Source of the DNA: an uncultured Spirochaetales bacterium
Lineage (GTDB): Bacteria > Spirochaetota > Spirochaetia > Sphaerochaetales > Sphaerochaetaceae
Reading direction: 5' to 3'
NCBI GenBank assembly: GCA_949283235.1
Contig: CASDRY010000145.1
Span: forward strand, 31,781 to 95,780
DNA length: 64,000 nucleotides
The notes beneath the pieces are model-generated. The model was not told the DNA's origin. It searched no databases and saw only the letters and a list, made by a program, of their open reading frames with translations. The position numbers were made by a program, and so were the translations under genes. Every line of letters starts with the position of its first letter. Positions within the stretch are counted from its first letter, which is position 1. Shown one piece after another: positions 59,375-64,000 of this stretch.

Positions 59375-60187
59375 TCATAGCAGTGCGAGCACGGAAGCGA
59401 TGGAGAACGAGAAAAGACCTGAAAGGAGATTCACCATATCATTGTCTATCCATCTGATTCCCCGCGCTCTTTCATTCCTCTCCTCTCCATCATATTCGTC
59501 CTCAGTCAGCCTCCCATCCTTCGTTCTGTACTGAACCTGCAAGGTTGCCCCGAGAAAAGAATCGAAAACGGAACCAAGGAATCCAGATGCTGCAATCGTA
59601 AGGAAAGCTTGCAGAGTTGATCCGAAAGTTCCGGCAAAGAGAAGAGCTATCAGAAAAGAAGAAAGAACTCCCGCAGATAATCCTAAGACTGTAACTCCTC
59701 CTGAAATTCCCTTAGGAAGACGTGTGAAGGTGATTATCGAGACAGGATCTTTATGGCTGAGTCTTCCTATCTCTCCTGATAAAGTATCAGCTTCAGCTTC
59801 AGCTATTGAAGCTGCGAAAGCAACAAGGAAGGCATCAGGGTATGGAGATAATCTATAAAGAATCAAAGCAATACAGCAAGGAAGACCATTTGCTATGACC
59901 TGCATGATAGAACGACCTTTTCTATCCCCTGCTTCATTCTTCGTGAGCTTAGTTATGATTGACGAAGAGAGGAAGAAGAACAGCAGGAGCACAAACCCTG
60001 ATATCCCCCCTATATAAAACACGATGAGTCCGACAACAACAGCACCTATAGTTCCACTTGGGGTAAGGAACTTCTTCTTTCTCGCGACTATGACCATCAA
60101 GCCTAGCACGATAAAGATTATGACGACTCTCCAGATTATGGGGAGGGAGAAGAAAAGATTATCAAGAATAGCACTCCATGATCTCAT
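59375..60187 (-). CDS. DUF92-family membrane protein (VTE6/TMEM19-like)
   Basis: A 270-residue polytopic protein with about seven hydrophobic helices. The family signature is seen in FLSSSIITKLTKNEAGDRKGRS, the ASIAEAEADTLSGEIG loop with its acidic residues, and KGISGGVTVLG. Plant VTE6, in this family, phosphorylates phytyl phosphate to the diphosphate. The ATG overlaps the stop of the dolichol/phytol-kinase-like gene as ATGA, after GGAGG, so the two are coupled. A second-step isoprenoid-phosphate kinase role is inferred. Confidence 0.85.
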   Translation of the reverse strand: MRSWSAILDNLFFSLPIIWRVVIIFIVLGLMVIVARKKKFLTPSGTIGAVVVGLIVFYIGGISGFVLLLFFFLSSSIITKLTKNEAGDRKGRSIMQVIANGLPCCIALILYRLSPYPDAFLVAFAASIAEAEADTLSGEIGRLSHKDPVSIITFTRLPKGISGGVTVLGLSAGVLSSFLIALLFAGTFGSTLQAFLTIAASGFLGSVFDSFLGATLQVQYRTKDGRLTEDEYDGEERNERARGIRWIDNDMVNLLSGLFSFSIASVLALL

Positions 60188-60783
60188 AGAACCTCCGGAA
60201 GAATCGCGGCTACAATCGGAACCGAGAGGTTATCAAGACCATGCGGTGTTACAACCTCTACAATAGAGACTATACAAGCAGAAAGAAGGGAAATATACCA
60301 ACTGCTATTGCTGAATAGAATGAATACAAGGAATGTGACAAGAAGCATCGATAGCGTTCCTTCCAGTGTTTTGCTTCCTATCTTTATCCTCCCCCATCTC
60401 ATACCAACAAGCCCAGCACATCCATCCCCCAATCCCATAGCAAGGATTCCTGAAATAACTGATGAAGGAGCAAGAAAACCTTCATTCATAAGCAGAATGA
60501 GAAAGAGCATCGATAGAGGATAGCAGACAAGCCCCATAACTCTTGAATGCGTTCTTATACCAAGAACTGCATTTATGAAGATGAAAGCAATAGGACCTAG
60601 AAGACGGAGAATGGGGTTATCAATAAGGAAGATAATTGCAAATATCGAGAAGGAGACAAAGATATGGACGAATTTCCGGGCTCCCTCTTCATGCACAATT
60701 CCCTTCTTGAGAAGCACTGCAGAGACAATAAGGACAAGAAAAACATAGCAAGCGGTAAGGAAAGTATAAAAAAGAGATGTCAC
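60184..60783 (-). CDS. SEC59/DGK1/VTE5-family lipid kinase-like membrane protein
   Basis: A 199-residue membrane protein with about six helices. RKFVHIFVSFSIFA is the entry motif of the DGK1/VTE5/SEC59 family, and LAMGLGDGCAGLVGMRWG with KTLEGTLSML matches the CTP-binding region of phytol and dolichol kinases. It starts at GTG 60783, inside the DUF2207 stop codon; longer readings would translate DUF2207's tail in a wrong frame. It should phosphorylate a polyprenol, phytol-like alcohol or diacylglycerol using CTP. The DUF92 gene follows directly. Confidence 0.82.
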   Translation of the reverse strand: MTSLFYTFLTACYVFLVLIVSAVLLKKGIVHEEGARKFVHIFVSFSIFAIIFLIDNPILRLLGPIAFIFINAVLGIRTHSRVMGLVCYPLSMLFLILLMNEGFLAPSSVISGILAMGLGDGCAGLVGMRWGRIKIGSKTLEGTLSMLLVTFLVFILFSNSSWYISLLSACIVSIVEVVTPHGLDNLSVPIVAAILPEVL

Positions 60784-62612
60784 CAGCTTCTTCCGCCTCC
60801 GCCAGAGAATCCTCCTCCCGAGAATCCAGAGGATCCCCTTGATGTTCTTGCCCCACCCCCACTGGAACGAGGTGCAATCGTAGATGAGTACGCGTGCCCC
60901 CATCTCCTGGAGAACGAGGAGAGAACATAGATATCCGCAACATCTCTGCCGTAATACCATCTCGCGGGTTCTACATAGATACCGCTGAAAGCCTTAACCC
61001 ACTCGTCCTCTACACCCAGTGCCATTGCATATGAAAGCACATGGTAGAAGAACTCAGGATCCTCCTTCGATAGCTTCTCGATCCTATCCTTCTCGACTTT
61101 CTCCATGAACTCTCTGTATCCAAGTACCGCGGAGAGCACTTTATCCGCATACTGGCTTCTTCTATCAATGGAGGCAGCAAGGAGCATCGATACAAAAAGA
61201 GAGATAATAAACAAAGCTGAATCGACAAAACCTTCTCTTTCACCAGAACCGAAAGAAACAAGCGCAGAAGCAATGAAGAACCAGATGAAAAGCAGGAATA
61301 CAGCAGGTCCTGCAATAATAGAGAATCTGAACCCATCGCTCCTCATTCTTCTCTCGATCTGCAGAGAAGCTGAACGCAGCATCATATAAGCCATCATCGA
61401 AGGAATGAGGATGAATATTGTTGCGAAACCAGGGAAGAAGAGCGTCGAGGTTATCGAATGGATAACAATGGGGATTATCATGAGGGACATGACAAGCTTT
61501 CTAAGCTTCATAGATTCAGGAGAGGAAAGACTTCTTTCCTCGGAGAAATGTTCATCCATCGTCTTTCTGACTCCACTCAGCTTCGTCGCGAATCCAGTCT
61601 TTCTCAGGTCTTTTGTATCGACATTATCCCCAGAAGCGAAGAACGCGGAGAAAAGCCTTATCTCGGCATCAGACGCTGTATCATCAAGTTCTCTCAGCTT
61701 CGTGAATTCAAAATCGTCCCCTCCATTATCTGTGATGGTGATCACACCCTTATCTGCCCAGTAGATAAGCATCGCGGAGACTGCGCTGTTATCAAGAGTG
61801 CCTTTGTATACAAATCCAGAGTCCATTGGATTCAAGCCATCAGGGGGAGTGAATCTAACAGGATAAATAAGCTTTTCATCCCTACCCTTCAAAACCCAGA
61901 TAACAAACACAGCAGAGACCATCAGGAGGGAAACCGCTATTGATAGAAAGAATCCTACTGTCTTAAGGTTTATGTGATGTACAGCTTCATTGAAGTAGCC
62001 TTCATCCATCTCCACGCGAAGGGTAATACCATACCCTGAAGGAATAGAGGAATAACGGCCGCTTATAGTGCAGCCATCATCGGAGAGAGTGAATGGCAGT
62101 TCCGCCTCTGAACCATATGGCCCTGCTGTAAGCCAGATTCTATTCTGATCTACAGGATATGGAAGCGTTACAGAGAAGGAAAGCTTTTCTATATCTGTAT
62201 CCCAGGCTCCGGGAGAGACTATGTTGTAGTAGATTTCGTCATAATCTGGATAATCATCAGCTCCGAGGGAGAAATCATACTCGATTCCATATTCATAAGG
62301 TCCCCCGAAAAGAAGTTTATCCGGATCTCCGAAACGAATTGATTTATATGTTCCGTTATCTTCTTCAGCAACTTCCGAAGAAGTCCAGATGAGGGAATAA
62401 TCAGCAGTTTCTCCGCCAGGGAATCTGTATTGGATATCTCTATAGAACCCATGTGATGGCGATGTGTATTCCAAAGAGAGATCCTCTTTTATATTCATCG
62501 CCCTGCTTTCATCAACATCAATCCTTACAGAGTAAGAGTCAATGATAAAATTCTCCGCAGCAAGAGGGAAACAGAACAGCAGCAATAAAGCGAGAACCGC
62601 CAGCTTTCTCAT
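60780..62612 (-). CDS. DUF2207 membrane protein
   Basis: A 610-residue protein: signal peptide (cleavage near residue 19), an extracellular beta-rich DUF2207 domain to about 215 (SPSHGFYRDIQYRFPGGE, FGGPYEYGIEYDFSLG), a transmembrane helix, a cytoplasmic segment, a cluster of helices near 385-475 and a Gly/Ser-rich end GGGFSGGGGRSW, which is the family's hallmark. The function is unknown. It overlaps the lemA stop (TGATG). LemA-DUF2207 pairs are common across bacteria and are thought to act at the envelope. Confidence 0.88.
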   Translation of the reverse strand: MRKLAVLALLLLFCFPLAAENFIIDSYSVRIDVDESRAMNIKEDLSLEYTSPSHGFYRDIQYRFPGGETADYSLIWTSSEVAEEDNGTYKSIRFGDPDKLLFGGPYEYGIEYDFSLGADDYPDYDEIYYNIVSPGAWDTDIEKLSFSVTLPYPVDQNRIWLTAGPYGSEAELPFTLSDDGCTISGRYSSIPSGYGITLRVEMDEGYFNEAVHHINLKTVGFFLSIAVSLLMVSAVFVIWVLKGRDEKLIYPVRFTPPDGLNPMDSGFVYKGTLDNSAVSAMLIYWADKGVITITDNGGDDFEFTKLRELDDTASDAEIRLFSAFFASGDNVDTKDLRKTGFATKLSGVRKTMDEHFSEERSLSSPESMKLRKLVMSLMIIPIVIHSITSTLFFPGFATIFILIPSMMAYMMLRSASLQIERRMRSDGFRFSIIAGPAVFLLFIWFFIASALVSFGSGEREGFVDSALFIISLFVSMLLAASIDRRSQYADKVLSAVLGYREFMEKVEKDRIEKLSKEDPEFFYHVLSYAMALGVEDEWVKAFSGIYVEPARWYYGRDVADIYVLSSFSRRWGHAYSSTIAPRSSGGGARTSRGSSGFSGGGFSGGGGRSW

Positions 62613-63160
62613 CAGAACCTCACTTCAGTTCTTAATCTGTCTGAATCTTCAATTTCGATGTAATCCCTCTTTGCAAAATGGAAAAGAGAGGCAATAAGCG
62701 AAGAAGGGAATACCATTATCTTGTCGTTATACTCCCTTACAACCGCATTGTAATACTTTCTTGCATTCGCAAGTGTCTCCTCAATTCTTGCAAGCTGATT
62801 CTGCAGCGACAGGAAGTTCTGGTCAGCTTTGAGAGCAGGATAGTTCTCAGCAACTGCAAACAACCTTCCAAGCGCGCCCGAAAGCTCCCCTTCAGCTTTC
62901 ATTCTCCCCTCCCCAGAGAGCGAAGAAGCCTTATTGCGGGCAGAAATTACAGCTTCAAGCGTTCCGCTTTCGTGTTCTGCATAACCTTTCACTGTCTCAA
63001 CGAGATTGGGAATCAGGTCCGACCTTTCCTTGAGATGGGCATCAATACCTGCTTCTGCCTCATCGCCTTTGTTCCTGAGCTTCACAAGAGTGTTATATGA
63101 AGATACTCCCCAGAGGAAAATCAAAGCCACACATAGAAGGACGATAATAAGAGCAACCAT
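62612..63160 (-). CDS. lemA: LemA-family membrane protein
   Basis: A 182-residue protein with one N-terminal transmembrane helix (VALIIVLLCVALIFLWGV) and a long helical coiled-coil body facing the periplasm. Family motifs are YNTLVKLRNKGDEAEAGIDAHL, RSDLIPNLVETVKGYAEHE and YPALKADQNFLSLQNQLARIE. Its role is not established. It is first in the operon lemA-DUF2207-VTE5-like-VTE6-like, with a Gly-rich ribosome-binding site (AAGGGGG) ahead of the ATG. Confidence 0.92.
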   Translation of the reverse strand: MVALIIVLLCVALIFLWGVSSYNTLVKLRNKGDEAEAGIDAHLKERSDLIPNLVETVKGYAEHESGTLEAVISARNKASSLSGEGRMKAEGELSGALGRLFAVAENYPALKADQNFLSLQNQLARIEETLANARKYYNAVVREYNDKIMVFPSSLIASLFHFAKRDYIEIEDSDRLRTEVRF

Positions 63161-63264
63161 ACCTGCCCCCTTTCAGAGTTTATGCCTGCATCATAATGCG
63201 ATTATCGAGTTCTGGATAGTCTCCGCAAAAATAAGCATTGCAAGCTATTCAGCAAAGCGGTAAT

Positions 63265-63294
63265 ATTGCATAGATTATGCATACTTATGCAATT
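63265..63294 (+). promoter_or_regulatory. ArgR-type operator before argR
   Basis: TTGCATA (63266-63272) and TATGCAA (63286-63292) form a perfect inverted repeat around a central ATGCAT, overlapping the presumed argR promoter. The same TATGCATA core is found upstream of argC, supporting autoregulation by ArgR. Confidence 0.6.
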
Positions 63295-63304
63295 TGGAGG
63301 GCGG

Positions 63305-63775
63305 ATGAAAGAAAGACACAATCGTCTCTCTGTTGTTAAGGAACTTATAAAGAACAACAGAATAGATAACCAGGACACTCTTTTGGAACTTCTCAGGAAG
63401 GAGGGATACAACGTTACACAGGCAACTCTCTCCAGAGACCTGAAGATGCTGAAAGTCGGAAAAATTTCCGATGGCTGGTCTGGCTACTACTACACTCTTC
63501 CAGAAAGCGATCTTGTAAGCGAATCCGAAAAAAGCTACATCCAGGATGTCAGAAGAGGTATAATCTCTATTGAGTTCTCGGGGAATTTCGGAGTTATAAA
63601 GACAAGACCAGGACATGCAAACAGCGTAGGCTTCGCTCTGGATGTACTTGCACTTCCTGAAATCCTTGGAACAGTCGCGGGTGATGATACTATTTTCGTT
63701 ATCCTGAGAGAGGGAATGACAAAGGAGGACCTCCTGGAAAGCTTCAATGCAAGAATCCCGGAGATAAAGGAGTGA
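63305..63775 (+). CDS. argR: Arginine repressor ArgR
   Basis: A 156-residue repressor. The N-terminal winged helix (ERHNRLSVVKELIKNN, DTLLELLRKEGYNVTQATLSR) reads ARG boxes. The C-terminal part (GNFGVIKTRPGHANSVGFALD, GTVAGDDTIFVIL) forms the arginine-binding hexamer core with its GDDT motif. The ATG at 63305 is preceded by GGAGGG at four bases; earlier ATGs lie in the operator. It should repress argCJBD and itself when arginine is plentiful. Confidence 0.93.
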   Translation: MKERHNRLSVVKELIKNNRIDNQDTLLELLRKEGYNVTQATLSRDLKMLKVGKISDGWSGYYYTLPESDLVSESEKSYIQDVRRGIISIEFSGNFGVIKTRPGHANSVGFALDVLALPEILGTVAGDDTIFVILREGMTKEDLLESFNARIPEIKE

Positions 63776-63777
63776 TT

Positions 63778-64000
63778 ATGAAATATGTGAATCTCGACAA
63801 GACAGATGGCTACAAGGATCTTCTTGATGGAAAGAAAAGCACTGTAAAGGAGCTGCTGACTCCAGAAAGAGTCAAAAGCCATGATATCAAACTGGGCGGG
63901 GGGCTAAGATACAACTGGGCTGCAATGCCTCTATCTGATAAGGCAGTGGAAAAACTCCAGGCTCTTTCAGATGAGATGGATCTTGTCGGGAAATACAAGG
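63778..64000 (+). CDS. pgi: N-terminus of probable glucose-6-phosphate isomerase, cut by window edge
   Basis: The first 74 residues follow argR after two bases, with AAAGGAG seven bases before the ATG. YNWAAMPLSDKAVEKLQALSDEM with KSTVKELLTPERVKSHDI recalls the N-terminal segment of spirochaete-type glucose-6-phosphate isomerase. The active-site regions lie beyond the window, so the family is a reasoned guess, while the coding call is firm. Confidence 0.55.
   Translation, partial: MKYVNLDKTDGYKDLLDGKKSTVKELLTPERVKSHDIKLGGGLRYNWAAMPLSDKAVEKLQALSDEMDLVGKYK

Noticed and set aside
60784..60960. Longer N-terminus for the VTE5-like protein
   Set aside because: It would read the Gly-rich DUF2207 tail in another frame; the GTG at the DUF2207 stop gives a normal family N-terminus.
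1..64000. CRISPR array, prophage or rRNA operon
   Set aside because: No regularly spaced repeats, no phage structural genes and no rRNA sequence were seen.

Overview
The window looks like chromosomal DNA of a host-associated, Gram-negative-type spirochaete, perhaps of the Sphaerochaeta/Treponema group. This is an inference from gene content and style: an LPS-export operon joined to rpoN, hpf, hprK and HPr; TAXI-TRAP transport; LemA/DUF2207; and heavy use of AGA/AGG and ATA codons. No rRNA gene is present to settle it. Coding density is high. Most genes sit in short operons with 4-20 bp overlaps. Many start codons have no Shine-Dalgarno sequence and instead lie 6-8 bases behind a -10 box, which suggests widespread leaderless mRNAs.

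Layout. 1-5.8 kb (minus strand): the start of an unknown gene, a small secreted protein, rpsI-rplM with a long structured leader, a PcrA/UvrD-type helicase and rimO. 5.8-8.8 kb: two peptide-ABC ATPases without permeases, then a SprT-like/DUF2786 protein. 8.9-9.5 kb: an AbrB/VapC-type toxin-antitoxin pair. 9.6-13.8 kb: aroA, threonine aldolase, EFR1 flavodoxin-ferredoxin and a MalY/PatB aminotransferase. 13.8-19.6 kb: addBA. 19.6-22.7 kb: a CPBP protease, an anchored DNA/RNA nuclease and a ferredoxin-type aldo/keto reductase. 22.7-31.4 kb: a catabolic-looking cluster of TAXI binding protein, fused TRAP permease, a split Tm-1-like pair and an SLC13 permease. It has a sigma-54 promoter and an adjacent PrpR-type activator flanked by TGTTTCA operators. 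31.5-34.2 kb: a transposed copy of an aldo/keto reductase 3' end, a tyrosine-phosphatase lipoprotein and an IS110-family element with a clear candidate bridge RNA. 34.6 kb: tRNA-Leu(CAG).

34.8-42.6 kb: YmdB-like, RseC, LptC, LptA, LptB, RpoN, HPF, HPr kinase, HPr, a LexA-like protein and HolA. This is the familiar lpt-rpoN-hpf-PTS neighbourhood in which HprK/HPr occupy the place of PtsN/NPr. 42.6-45.7 kb: divergent uvrC and an SPL-like radical SAM gene, followed by a decayed VapC copy. 46.1-52.7 kb: argCJBD and metY-metA, with ArgR-type boxes upstream of argC and of argR (63.3 kb). 52.7-57.6 kb: an E2-like acyltransferase lacking its catalytic His, MATE, an esterase, Vsr-like, a lipoprotein and a GNAT. 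57.6-63.2 kb: groEL and a lemA-DUF2207-VTE5-like-VTE6-like operon. The right edge carries argR and the start of a probable glucose-6-phosphate isomerase.

The best candidates for undescribed biology are the sigma-54-controlled Tm-1-like transport cluster, the IS110 bridge RNA, the leaderless start pattern, and several proteins that keep their fold but have lost key catalytic residues (LexA-like, YmdB-like, E2-like, Vsr-like).
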